Part shown: piece by piece, positions 9,328 through 17,776 of the stretch | Numbering within the stretch: the first letter of the stretch is position 1 | Layout of the letters: each line of letters begins with the position of its first letter | Assembly (NCBI RefSeq): GCF_022549225.1 | Contig: NZ_JAKZFD010000007.1 | Location: 219,417-283,416 of the forward strand | DNA length: 64,000 bases | Direction: 5' to 3' | From: Pelomonas sp. CA6 | GTDB taxonomy: Bacteria > Pseudomonadota > Gammaproteobacteria > Burkholderiales > Burkholderiaceae_C | The notes under the pieces: model-generated | Told to the model about the DNA's origin: nothing | What the model saw: the letters and a program-made list of their open reading frames with translations, nothing else | Database searches by the model: none | Made by a program: the position numbers and the translations under genes

Positions 9328-10350
9328 TCAGACCTCCTGGGCGGCGCGATCGCCGGCCTTGAAGCGGAATGCAAGTGCCACCAGGGGCGCATAGGCTATG
9401 ACCAGTCCCAGCATGCCGTCCAGCCGGCCGAGGGCGACCGCGGCCGCAATCGGCAACAGCCAGACGGTGTTGATCGCGAATACCCAAAGGGTCACAGGCC
9501 GGTGCGCGCCCAGCTTGCGGGATGCGTACTGGTAGGCATGGCTGCGATGGGCTTCCGAGAAACGGTCGCCGCGACGCACGCGTCGCACCAGGGTGGTGGT
9601 GGCGTCGACCATGAAGCAGCCGATCAGGATGAGCCAGCTCCAGAACAGCTCCGGATGGGCGCGACCGCACCAAAGCGCGAGTGCGGCGACGATCAGGCCC
9701 AGGAAGCCGCTGCCGGCGTCACCCATGAAGATGCGCGCAGGCGGGAAGTTCCAGACCAGGAATCCCGCCACGCAGCAGGCCAGCAGCACGGCCGCGGTCC
9801 AGTTGCCGCTCGGCTCGCGCAGCGCCCACAGCAGGGCGCCATAGGCCGCGGCGGCCACGGCCTCGAGGCTGGCCAGCCCGTCGATCCCGTCCATGAAGTT
9901 GAACAGGTTGATCATCCAGACCAGGAAGAGTGCTGCCAGGGCGAAGCCGGCGATGCCCAGGTCCACGGTGAAGCCGAAAATCGGCATGGGTGGCACCGAG
10001 CCCAGGAAGTACAGGAACCAGCAGGCCGCCAGCAGGTGGCCGGCGAAACGCGTGCGCGCCTTCAAACCGCGTCGATCGTCGACGAAGCCCAGCACGGCGA
10101 CCACAACTCCAGCGCCGGCGCTTCCCACCGCGAAATGGGGATCGATTCCCAGCAGCGGATGCAGGACGACCAGGGCGATGAGAAAGGTCACCACGAATGC
10201 GACACCGCCGCCGCGCGGCGTGGGCACCTTGTGGGAACTGCGCTCGTTGGGCCGGTCCATGAGGTTGGCCGACAGCGCGTAGCTGATCATGGCCCGGGTC
10301 AGGGCGATGGAGAGCAGCAGGCTGCCCAGGGAAGCGAGAACAAGGATCAT
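9328..10350 (-). CDS. WecA/MraY-family undecaprenyl-phosphate sugar-1-phosphate transferase
   Basis: The 340-residue integral membrane protein, with about ten hydrophobic segments, starts a glycan by moving a HexNAc-1-phosphate from UDP to undecaprenyl phosphate. The family motifs are all present: DRPNERSSHKVPTPRGGG near the N-terminus, GFVDDRRGL, NLFNFMDGIDG near residue 150, FPPARIFMGDAGSGFLG, and the HRSHAYQ motif late in the protein. It overlaps the upstream reductase gene by ATGA. The locus therefore has two initiating enzymes of different families, this one and the one at 5212-6636. Confidence 0.92.
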   Translation of the reverse strand: MILVLASLGSLLLSIALTRAMISYALSANLMDRPNERSSHKVPTPRGGGVAFVVTFLIALVVLHPLLGIDPHFAVGSAGAGVVVAVLGFVDDRRGLKARTRFAGHLLAACWFLYFLGSVPPMPIFGFTVDLGIAGFALAALFLVWMINLFNFMDGIDGLASLEAVAAAAYGALLWALREPSGNWTAAVLLACCVAGFLVWNFPPARIFMGDAGSGFLGLIVAALALWCGRAHPELFWSWLILIGCFMVDATTTLVRRVRRGDRFSEAHRSHAYQYASRKLGAHRPVTLWVFAINTVWLLPIAAAVALGRLDGMLGLVIAYAPLVALAFRFKAGDRAAQEV

Positions 10351-11309
10351 GGTGTGGGGGCGCCGGGCCAGTCCCGGAGGGTTGCGGCGATCGCCTCTGA
10401 CGTGGGCCGCGCGGGACGCCAGCCGGTGGCTTCCTGGAAGCCGGCGCCGTCGACACGCAGCGGGGCGAGCAGTTTATCGATTCGCGTGCGCTGCCCGGCC
10501 AGGACAGCCAGCGTGCGCAGCAGCGCCTCGGGGATCGCGACAACGCGCCAGCGCTCACGGCCGAAGGTCCATGCGGCGGTTCGGACGATCTCGGCCACCG
10601 AGGTGTCCGCGCCGTCGGCCACGACGAAAGTGCGCCGGGAGGCAGCCGGATGGGAACCCGCGACGACCAGCGCGTCCACCAGGTGATCGACGTGGATGAA
10701 GGTGCGCGGCGCCCGGATGCCCGCGAGTGGAATCAGCGGTGCCTTGGCCGCGATCGCGACGAGGCCGGCGAAGTTGCCGGGGCTGCCCGGGCCGTAGACC
10801 AGCGGCGGCCGCACGATGCAGTAGTCGCAGCCGCCCTCGGCCAGCAGCTCCGCCACACGCCGCTCCGCCAGCGCCTTGCTCAACGCGTAGGGGTCGACCG
10901 GCGCGGGCGGGGTGGCGTCGGAGAAGGCCGCGGCGTCCGTGCGGTTGCCCAGCACGCCGATGGAACTGGCCATCACCAGGCGCGTCACGCCGGTCGCGGC
11001 GCACGCGCGAGCCAGGGCCTCGGTCGGCACCACGTTCGCGGCGTGGAAGAGTGCCGCGTCGTCCTCGCCGGCGCTGCGCTGATGCGCCCGCGCCGCGAGA
11101 TGGAAGACGGCTCGAGCGCCGCTCACCGCGTGCGCCAGGATGGCCTCGTCGGAGTAGTCGCCCACGGCGACTTCTCGGGAACCGGGTTCCGCGCCTTGGG
11201 CGGCGCCACCGCGCGTGAGCCCCACCACCTCGTGGCCGTCCGCGACCAGGCGGCGGATCAGATGACGCGCGACATAGCCCCGGGCGCCGGTGACGACGAA
11301 CTTGCTCAT
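10347..11309 (-). CDS. NAD-dependent epimerase/dehydratase (extended SDR)
   Basis: This 320-residue extended SDR has a dinucleotide-binding start VVTGARGYVARHL (residues 4-16), HLAARAHQ, MASSIGVLGN with the catalytic Ser region, and YALSK, the YxxxK pair. RPPLVYGPGSPGNF follows, a common substrate-domain motif. Genes next to a WecA-like enzyme often encode 4-epimerases or 4-reductases such as WbpV/WbpK for UDP-FucNAc or QuiNAc. I infer such a role, but the exact reaction is not readable. It overlaps both neighbours by four bases. Confidence 0.85.
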   Translation of the reverse strand: MSKFVVTGARGYVARHLIRRLVADGHEVVGLTRGGAAQGAEPGSREVAVGDYSDEAILAHAVSGARAVFHLAARAHQRSAGEDDAALFHAANVVPTEALARACAATGVTRLVMASSIGVLGNRTDAAAFSDATPPAPVDPYALSKALAERRVAELLAEGGCDYCIVRPPLVYGPGSPGNFAGLVAIAAKAPLIPLAGIRAPRTFIHVDHLVDALVVAGSHPAASRRTFVVADGADTSVAEIVRTAAWTFGRERWRVVAIPEALLRTLAVLAGQRTRIDKLLAPLRVDGAGFQEATGWRPARPTSEAIAATLRDWPGAPTP

Positions 11310-12229
11310 GCCGCTGCGGGGATGGGGGTGGCGGGCATCAGCACGAAGATCAGGCGCAGCGCCAGAACCTCGGGCAGGCTGCGGCGGAACTGTCCGGCGT
11401 GACCGATGAGCCAGAGCCGGTCGGCCCAGCTCAGGCGTCGCAGGGCCCGCGCGCAGTCGGGGCTGGCGCCCGTGAGCTCCGCGATGATCACGATGTCATG
11501 GCGGTAGCGGCCCTCCTTGACGACGGCAAGCCGGCGCTGAACCGCCTTGAGGCCGAAGTTCACCCCGATCTCGTTGGATTGGTGCTGCCGGTAACGCATG
11601 GTCGATACGTTGTCGATGATCCAGCGATGACCATGGGCGCGCGCGTAGGCGTACAGGATCCAGTCGTGGACCCACAGCCGCGACAGCGCCGCGAAGTTGG
11701 CCGATACCCAGGCGCGCATCTCCAGGAAAAGCGCGCGCGTGAACACGAAGGTGCAGCCGGGGCCCGGTGAACCGAACACGTGGTCGAACTGCTTCTGGGC
11801 GTGGGACTTCTTGATGATCCGCGTCCGGCCGTCCGGCCAGAAGGCTTCCACGTCGCTCGAGTAGGCCGCCGCGCCGTCGGCGCGCAGTCGACCAATGGCA
11901 CGGCCGACCTTGTCCGCGTGCCAGACGTCGTCCTGGTCGGCGAGCGCCACGTACTCGGCGTCGCCAATGTCGGCGTCGCGCACCAGGCGCAGAAAGTTCC
12001 GGTTGGCGCTGCCGAAGCGCTCGGCGTGGACGGGAAGGACGGTCAGCGCAAGCGTCGAGACGCGCTGCATCAGCACGCGCAGAGTGCCATCCGAGGACTG
12101 ATCGTCACTGACGATGACGCGCAGGTTGACGCCTTGCTGGGCGCTCAGGCTGTCCAGTTGTTCGGGCAGCCAGCGCTCGCCGTTGTAGGTCGCCAGCAGG
12201 ACGGCGCAGGAGGGAAGCGTGGAGGTCAT
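11306..12229 (-). CDS. Glycosyltransferase family 2
   Basis: The 307-residue GT-A enzyme begins MTSTLPSCAVLLATYNGERW, with the classical GT2 first strand. It has VIVSDDQSSDGTL, and ALADQDDVWH, the metal-binding DxD region, near residue 96. VHDWILYAYARAHG follows. I chose the ATG at 12229 because the family starts here. The frame is open 31 codons further upstream but that part is low-complexity and would overlap the previous gene. O-antigen and rhamnan transferases of this family often carry this motif set. The sugar is unknown. Confidence 0.85.
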   Translation of the reverse strand: MTSTLPSCAVLLATYNGERWLPEQLDSLSAQQGVNLRVIVSDDQSSDGTLRVLMQRVSTLALTVLPVHAERFGSANRNFLRLVRDADIGDAEYVALADQDDVWHADKVGRAIGRLRADGAAAYSSDVEAFWPDGRTRIIKKSHAQKQFDHVFGSPGPGCTFVFTRALFLEMRAWVSANFAALSRLWVHDWILYAYARAHGHRWIIDNVSTMRYRQHQSNEIGVNFGLKAVQRRLAVVKEGRYRHDIVIIAELTGASPDCARALRRLSWADRLWLIGHAGQFRRSLPEVLALRLIFVLMPATPIPAAA

Positions 12230-12275
12230 GGGAAGGATCCGGACGAAGCGAAGGGGCGGGCGAGCGTTGGCGCGG

Positions 12276-13214
12276 TCACAGCCGAAGGCTGTCGTTGCGT
12301 CCTTCGACATCGGCCCAGCCATGGGCCACCGCCTGGAGCACCAGGCGCGCGCGGAAGAGCTTGCGATCCTCGAAGGCGACGATCCCGATCAGGCGGCGAA
12401 GCGCCCGCCCGGTCTCCCGCAGCAGCGCCGACGTCCTACGTTCTGCATGTCGGTGGACCAGCTTGAACTTGTTGCGGATCTCGTAATAGGAGCGTTCCGG
12501 ACCGATCCCGCTGCGCCACGAGCTCAAGCCGAGGAGCGGGATGCGCGCCAGACGCTGCGGCGGTTCGATCTTTCGGACGATGACCGTGGCCGGCACTCGC
12601 AGGATGGCGTACCCGGCCTTGCGGATGCGCAGGCCGTAGTCCCAGTCGTCGCCGTCCATGTAGAAGTTGCGATACGGAAGGCCGACCTTCCGCATCACCG
12701 CCAGCGGCAGCAGGCAGCCCTCGAAGGTGATCGTGTCCACCGGGACTGGCCGGTCCGCGACCGGCTGATGCGCGCTCACGCGCGTGATGTCGGCCGCCGA
12801 GACCGTCGGCGCCCAGGGAAACTCGCGGCCAGACAGGTAGCGCCGTCCGCCCAGCAGCACGGCGCTGGGCTGCTCGCGGGCGACCTCGAGCAGCCGCTCC
12901 ATGCAGTCGTCGGTCAGCTCGATGTCGTCGTCGCAGCAGAAGAAATGCGAGACCTGCTCATGGAGGGCCTCGGCGAACAGGCTGTTGAAGCCGCCGGAAC
13001 TGCCGAAGTTGGCATCCGTCTTGACGTAGCGCAGTTGCGACGCAGGCACGCACTCGCGCGCGATGGCTTCGGCCGAGCCGGCCGGATCGTTGTCGTAGAC
13101 GATGACGCGCAGGGCCGTCGCGCCGGTCTGGCGCATGAAGCTGCGCAGCAGGTCGCGCAGGAGCTCGGGCCGGCGATAGGACAGCACGCCCAGGGCGATG
13201 GAGAGGTCGTTCAC
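12276..13214 (-). CDS. Glycosyltransferase family 2, galactofuranosyltransferase-like
   Basis: This 312-residue GT-A enzyme has SYRRPELLRDLL near the start, VIVYDNDPAGS, the FFCCDDDIEL metal motif near residue 93 and NFYMDGDDWDYGLRIRKAGY in the acceptor part. The last motif, with D/W/D before an R-x-R-x-x-G stretch, is typical of GlfT2-like and rhamnosyl transferases. A flavoprotein resembling UDP-galactopyranose mutase is encoded at 16502-17770, so galactofuranose transfer is possible but not shown. It is separated from its upstream neighbour by one base. Confidence 0.82.
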   Translation of the reverse strand: MNDLSIALGVLSYRRPELLRDLLRSFMRQTGATALRVIVYDNDPAGSAEAIARECVPASQLRYVKTDANFGSSGGFNSLFAEALHEQVSHFFCCDDDIELTDDCMERLLEVAREQPSAVLLGGRRYLSGREFPWAPTVSAADITRVSAHQPVADRPVPVDTITFEGCLLPLAVMRKVGLPYRNFYMDGDDWDYGLRIRKAGYAILRVPATVIVRKIEPPQRLARIPLLGLSSWRSGIGPERSYYEIRNKFKLVHRHAERRTSALLRETGRALRRLIGIVAFEDRKLFRARLVLQAVAHGWADVEGRNDSLRL

Positions 13215-13215
13215 G

Positions 13216-14268
13216 TCAGGTCCGGCCTTCTAGTTGTTGGAGATGCACAGCGGCGTCGAAGTTGACGAGGCGCTCGCCAGGCGCGGGCCGGGGTCCACGC
13301 GTGGGCGGATCGAATGCGGGCGCTGCCTCGTCTCGATGGATACGGACCTGCGGGTGGGCGCCGTACACGGAGCTGACCCCGGGCCAGTCGGTGGTCAGCA
13401 CCCGACAGCCGCACATGGCTGCTTCGGTCATGACGTTGCTGAACGTCTCGTAGCGCGAGGTACAGATGAGGAGGTCCGCCTGCTGGTAATACGCGCGAAG
13501 GTTGCCGACATGACCGGCGATGGTCGCCGGCAGACCCTGCGAATCGATCCTGGCCTGGAGTTCCTCGCGCATCGGACCGTCGCCGCACAGCAGCAGATGG
13601 GCGCCGAGATCTCGATTCGCGGTCACCCAGTCCAGCGCCAGATGCGGTTGCTTCTCAGGGCTCAGCGCGCCGACGAACACCGTCCGCAAGCTCGTCCCCT
13701 CGGGCCAGTCGACCGGCAATGCCAGGGTCACTGCGGGCGCCAGGACGATGGGGTTGTCGATCTGCTCGACGTGGGTTGGGATCTCGGCGAAGTGCCGCTC
13801 GAGATCGGCGCCGATGACCGAACTAGGGGCCACCACGGCGTCGGCCATCCGCAGCATGCCCGCATACAAGGAGCGGATGACACGGCGGCCCAGTCCGCCG
13901 CGACGCTCGTAGTGCGTGTGCGGGACGCAGTGCTCCCACAGGACGAGGCGGGTACGCGGGCGGCCAAACAGGCCTCGCAGACGCGCCCACGCGAACGCGG
14001 CGAACGGAACGGCCATATGGCCGTTGACGTAGCACAGCGTGACAGTTTGGCAGGCCTGCTGGCCGCGTGCGATCTCTGCCATGGTCGCCGAAACGGCTTC
14101 GGCCTTGCCCTGGACTTGGCGCTCGCGCAGATGGTCGCCTTTCACGTCGAAGGCCTTGCCGAGCGAGATCACCGACAACCAGCTGGCAGGGGGGGCGTCC
14201 GTCAACAGATTGCGCACGGCGCGCTCGGCGCCACGCGGTCCGTCTCCGTGGGTGATGAAGACGATCAT
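13216..14268 (-). CDS. Glycosyltransferase family 4
   Basis: This 350-residue GT-B enzyme starts MIVFITHGDGPRGAERAVRN, in which the GGAExxxxxL-like loop of GT4 acceptor domains is recognisable. It has VFVGALSPEKQPHLAL in the hinge region and CGDGPMREEL. Then RYETFSNVMTEAAMCG shows a perfect EX7E motif. Length and motif order are normal. The start overlaps the stop of the gene before it in the operon by four bases. Substrate unknown. Confidence 0.87.
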   Translation of the reverse strand: MIVFITHGDGPRGAERAVRNLLTDAPPASWLSVISLGKAFDVKGDHLRERQVQGKAEAVSATMAEIARGQQACQTVTLCYVNGHMAVPFAAFAWARLRGLFGRPRTRLVLWEHCVPHTHYERRGGLGRRVIRSLYAGMLRMADAVVAPSSVIGADLERHFAEIPTHVEQIDNPIVLAPAVTLALPVDWPEGTSLRTVFVGALSPEKQPHLALDWVTANRDLGAHLLLCGDGPMREELQARIDSQGLPATIAGHVGNLRAYYQQADLLICTSRYETFSNVMTEAAMCGCRVLTTDWPGVSSVYGAHPQVRIHRDEAAPAFDPPTRGPRPAPGERLVNFDAAVHLQQLEGRT

Positions 14269-15275
14269 GACCGGACGTATGCGCGGTTGAAGTGTTCCGC
14301 CAGCTGGCGGCAGTCGCTCTCGACGACATGCGGAAAGTCGGCGGGCAGATCGATGCCCTCGACGGCCTTGGCGGTCAGAAACAGCGGGACACCGTGCTCC
14401 AGGGCGTTCAGGACCTTGATCTTCACGCCTGCGCCGCTGTCCAGCGGCGCGACGAAAACGTCGATGCCATCGAAGAACTCGCTCAGGTCATCGACGAAGC
14501 CGAGTTTCTCGATCGACGGACAGTCGGACAGTTGCTCCGAGCCGGGACCGGCGATGCGCACGCGCAGGCCCTCACGGACCTCCGGTTCAAGCGCGTCCAG
14601 GAAGGCCTGGGCGCCGCTGCTGTTCTCCGGGCGATTCCAGGCGCCCAGCAGACCGACGCGTACGCCGGGGCCGAGTCTCAGCGACTGACGCTCTGGCGCG
14701 CGGTTGCCGGCCGATCCGCAGGCCAGCAGCGCCGGCAGATCCAGTACGCGGACCTGGCAGCGCACGCCGTCAGCGAGCATGTCGCGATCCTTGTCGGAGA
14801 GGAAGACGAGCGTCGATGTGGCGGGAAGCCAGCGCACCAGACGGCGTTCCCAGAAGCGAACCAGGCGCCAGAACGGGCGGCGCATCCCCGCATGCGAGCG
14901 CCACATGTCGTGCATCACGTCGTGGACCACGATCTCCGACTCCAGGCGCCGCGCCAGCAGCGGATAGATCAGCATCTGGTTGTAGTTAAAGGTCGCCTTC
15001 TGGCGACCGAGCGAGCGCAGATGGCCCAGAAGTCCGAACGAAAAACGGGAGAAGAAGTCGAACGGAAGCACCGGCAGCAGCAGCTGCATCAGACCCAGCG
15101 CGGGCAGACCCATCGACCGGAAGTGGCGAGTCGCCACGGCAGAGGGCTGGCCGCGGTGGATCTCGACGACCCCGGCGGTTCCTTCGGCGTGTTCCTTGCG
15201 CAGCAGCGCCAGCATCACCACGCCGCCGCCATGCCGCTCATCGATCGGCTGGGGGGATAGGAAAAGACTTTTCAT
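14265..15275 (-). CDS. Glycosyltransferase, GT4/GT1-like
   Basis: The 336-residue protein is a divergent GT-B enzyme. The N-terminal half is rich in aromatic and basic residues and may touch the membrane. The C-terminal half has VGLLGAWNRPEN, LGFVDDLSEFFDGIDVFVAPL and GAGVKIKVLNALEHGVPL, the donor-domain pattern of GT4-like enzymes in which the EX7E motif is degenerate. Its first 38 bases overlap the end of the polymerase gene in a different frame, an unusually long overlap for this operon. The start MKSLFLSPQP looks right for the first strand, so the overlap seems real. Confidence 0.75.
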   Translation of the reverse strand: MKSLFLSPQPIDERHGGGVVMLALLRKEHAEGTAGVVEIHRGQPSAVATRHFRSMGLPALGLMQLLLPVLPFDFFSRFSFGLLGHLRSLGRQKATFNYNQMLIYPLLARRLESEIVVHDVMHDMWRSHAGMRRPFWRLVRFWERRLVRWLPATSTLVFLSDKDRDMLADGVRCQVRVLDLPALLACGSAGNRAPERQSLRLGPGVRVGLLGAWNRPENSSGAQAFLDALEPEVREGLRVRIAGPGSEQLSDCPSIEKLGFVDDLSEFFDGIDVFVAPLDSGAGVKIKVLNALEHGVPLFLTAKAVEGIDLPADFPHVVESDCRQLAEHFNRAYVRS

Positions 15276-16494
15276 AGAGACGGACGATCAGCGCCGACAT
15301 CAGCAGATTGAGCGCGAACGAAGACATGTAGATGGTGTTCCAGCCGCCCAGCAGAGGCAGACCGCCGGCGGCGGGAAGGATCCGGGCGTACAGGAACAGG
15401 CGCCCGCGGGTCATGCGCATGCGGCTGTCGATCAGCTTGTAGAGCACGCCCAGCGAGAACAGGAAGACGACGCCGAAGATCAGCATCAGGTCCGAGGACA
15501 TCATCTCGGCCACGATGCCGACGATGCGGGTGATGTTCTCCTGGTCAAAGCCTGGACCCGCCAGAGCGGTGGCCTGCGTGTCCGACGAGTACAGCTTGTC
15601 GACGAACAGACCGCGAGGGAGAAGGTTATAGAGAAACGGAATCGCCGGCAGCTGGAGCTGGGAGAGGCTGGTCTCGGCGGCCTGCATCACGTCGAGATAG
15701 TCCAGTCGCTGCAGGATCAGGTCGAGCAGAAGGCCGCTGACGTTGAGCAGGTCCGGTGCGGCCCCGATGATCTCCTCCAACGACTTGCCCGTCTGCGAGC
15801 TCAGCCGCACGACCCCCAGCGATGCGATCAGCAGCAGGGCCGCCAGCGCGAAGGACAGGGCCGCCAGCGGGCTGAATCCGCGCCGGCCGATCAGGAAGCA
15901 CTTGATCACGATCACCGTCAGCACGAAGTCCACCAGCGGCGCCCGGATCGACAGCAGCGGGAACCAGGCCAGGCTGATCAGGATCGCGAGGACGCGATGA
16001 GCCAGCGGCGCCGGAGCGAAGAAGATGTAGATCGCCGTGACGATCAGAAAGTTGGTCCACAGCGTCTGGAAGAGGATGTTGCCGCCGTTGCCCAGCGCCC
16101 ATCGCGCCGTGATCGGATCGGCGATCGCCGAGATCGGCGTCTGACCGACCAGCGCCAGATGCAGCGCCACCAACGCCACGCCGGCCAGCGCGGGCAAGTA
16201 GACGTTGGGCATCTTCACCACCACATCGGGCGGCGGCGGTGGCGCGGCCTGATGATCGCACAGCAGCGTGCCCAGCAGGGTGCCCAGCAGGAACACGCAG
16301 AAGGCGCCGATCACGTACTGCGGCACCTGCGTGCCCGACTGGAAATATTCCGAGACGAGGACCGGTTTGAGGAAGGCATACAGCGCGAAGTTCGCGCAGG
16401 CCAGGAAGGTCAGCGTGAACGCCCGCCGGGTGCCCAGCACCAGCGCCACGAGCAGCGCCAGCCCCACGAGCCGGTAGAAGTCGACGAAGTCCAT
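15238..16494 (-). CDS. O-antigen/capsule polymerase (Wzy-like) membrane protein
   Basis: The 418-residue protein has about ten to twelve hydrophobic helices with one larger loop (about residues 220-320) rich in polar residues, including YNLLPRGLFVDKLYSS. Wzy polymerases look like this and have little sequence conservation. It is the only polytopic protein of the locus that is neither flippase nor initiator, which supports a role in joining repeat units in the periplasm. The call is by topology and context only. Confidence 0.7.
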   Translation of the reverse strand: MDFVDFYRLVGLALLVALVLGTRRAFTLTFLACANFALYAFLKPVLVSEYFQSGTQVPQYVIGAFCVFLLGTLLGTLLCDHQAAPPPPPDVVVKMPNVYLPALAGVALVALHLALVGQTPISAIADPITARWALGNGGNILFQTLWTNFLIVTAIYIFFAPAPLAHRVLAILISLAWFPLLSIRAPLVDFVLTVIVIKCFLIGRRGFSPLAALSFALAALLLIASLGVVRLSSQTGKSLEEIIGAAPDLLNVSGLLLDLILQRLDYLDVMQAAETSLSQLQLPAIPFLYNLLPRGLFVDKLYSSDTQATALAGPGFDQENITRIVGIVAEMMSSDLMLIFGVVFLFSLGVLYKLIDSRMRMTRGRLFLYARILPAAGGLPLLGGWNTIYMSSFALNLLMSALIVRLYEKSFPIPPADR

Positions 16495-16501
16495 CGCTCG
16501 C

Positions 16502-17770
16502 TTACCGATCCCCGGACAGGGCCTCGTAGCCGCTGATCAGGCTCTGGTTGCTCCAGAGGTAGTCCCATTCGCCGAAGCGCCCGCAGCTCAGGATGCCGTG
16601 CTCCTTGACGTGGGCGCGGACGATGTCGCGATCAGCCTCCATACCGCGGTCGAAGATCACGTTGCCGTAGGGCAGGCGCCGGTGGTCGTAGAAGCGCACG
16701 GCGGCCGGATCGCACAGCCCCAGCCGTTCGAGCGTCAGGCGTGCGTTGTCGATCAGCGCCTGCTTCGTGTAGCGCGACTCGGTGCCCCGCGAGTACACCT
16801 CGAACTGCAGCGAGCTGCAGCCCGCCGGCGCGTTGTCCGGCGATTTCTTGGACGGCGAGTAGATGCGGCTCGCCAGCAGGTCCTCGTCGTAGATGTAGAG
16901 CCAGAGCGGGAAGTCTTCGGGGCTGTCGATGCCCACCGAGATCAGGTCGATGCTGGTGGCCTTCAGACGTGATGCGGCGTTGAGCACCGGCGCGGGAGCG
17001 TCCATCAGGCGCGCTAGCACCGGCAGCGGCAGCGTGCTGACCAGGCGGTCGTAGCCGACGCGGGTGCCGTCGGCGAAAGTCACGACGCGCTGGACGGGAT
17101 CGACGGCGACGGCCGCGTGCCCTGTGCGGATCTCCGACTCGTCGATCAGACCCTGGATGAAGGCCTTGTAGCCGCCCTTCTCGGGGTAGCGCATCTCCTT
17201 CGTGTAATAGGTGTTGGGCGTCTCGTCGGTGAAGGCACCGAACAGGATCTCGCCCAGTTCCGCGCGGCGCATCCGGTTGCCGATCCAGGTGGTCGACAGA
17301 TCCTGGGCCGGCGTGGCCCAGTACTTGGTCGTGTACTTGATCGGGAAGCGCTCGGCGATGGCATCGCCGTACTGATGGCGCAGCCAGTGCTCGTAGTCCT
17401 CGCCGCCGAGTTCGGCGGGGCGTGCGAGGAAGGACTGGATCAGGTCCACCTTTTGCTGCGGCGGCAGCGGATGCAGGTTGTTCTGCACCGGATGCTTCAG
17501 CCAGCGACCGTCCTCGAAGCAGGTGCTGTCGGCCGGATGCGTCAGGTAAGGGGTGCGGTCGAAAATCTCGCGCACCAGCGGCTCGCTGGCGAAGCTCAGG
17601 TGCACCGCATGATCGAAGCGGAAACCGTCCACCTCGAAGTTGTCCAGAAGACCGCCGGATCGGTGGCGGGCTTCGAAGAGGACCGCGCGGCGGCCCTGGC
17701 GGCGCGCCGCGAGAGCCGCGCCCAGGCCGGCGATGCCGGCGCCCAGTACGACGATGTCGATGTGTTCCAT
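16502..17770 (-). CDS. FAD-dependent amine oxidase/UDP-galactopyranose mutase-like flavoprotein
   Basis: The 422-residue protein begins with a dinucleotide fold IVVLGAGIAGLGAALAAR (residues 6-23), then FEARHRSGGLLDNFEVDGF, as in protoporphyrinogen-oxidase-like and UDP-galactopyranose-mutase-like proteins. It has KYTTKYWATPAQDLSTTWIG, RYPEKGGYKAFIQGL and the ending CGRFGEWDYLWSNQSLISGYEA, close to the FAD-binding C-terminal motif of the group. Such genes in sugar clusters either interconvert pyranose and furanose forms or reduce sugars. The short distance to the polymerase gene (seven bases) puts it in the operon. Which of these activities it has is not decided by sequence. Confidence 0.75.
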   Translation of the reverse strand: MEHIDIVVLGAGIAGLGAALAARRQGRRAVLFEARHRSGGLLDNFEVDGFRFDHAVHLSFASEPLVREIFDRTPYLTHPADSTCFEDGRWLKHPVQNNLHPLPPQQKVDLIQSFLARPAELGGEDYEHWLRHQYGDAIAERFPIKYTTKYWATPAQDLSTTWIGNRMRRAELGEILFGAFTDETPNTYYTKEMRYPEKGGYKAFIQGLIDESEIRTGHAAVAVDPVQRVVTFADGTRVGYDRLVSTLPLPVLARLMDAPAPVLNAASRLKATSIDLISVGIDSPEDFPLWLYIYDEDLLASRIYSPSKKSPDNAPAGCSSLQFEVYSRGTESRYTKQALIDNARLTLERLGLCDPAAVRFYDHRRLPYGNVIFDRGMEADRDIVRAHVKEHGILSCGRFGEWDYLWSNQSLISGYEALSGDR

Positions 17771-17776
17771 GATGGC

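Noticed and set aside
9061..10686. Plus-strand frames of more than 400 codons opposite polysaccharide genes (also 15196-16536, 17117-18691 and 23386-25452)
   Set aside because: All lie opposite recognised proteins and have shadow-like composition.
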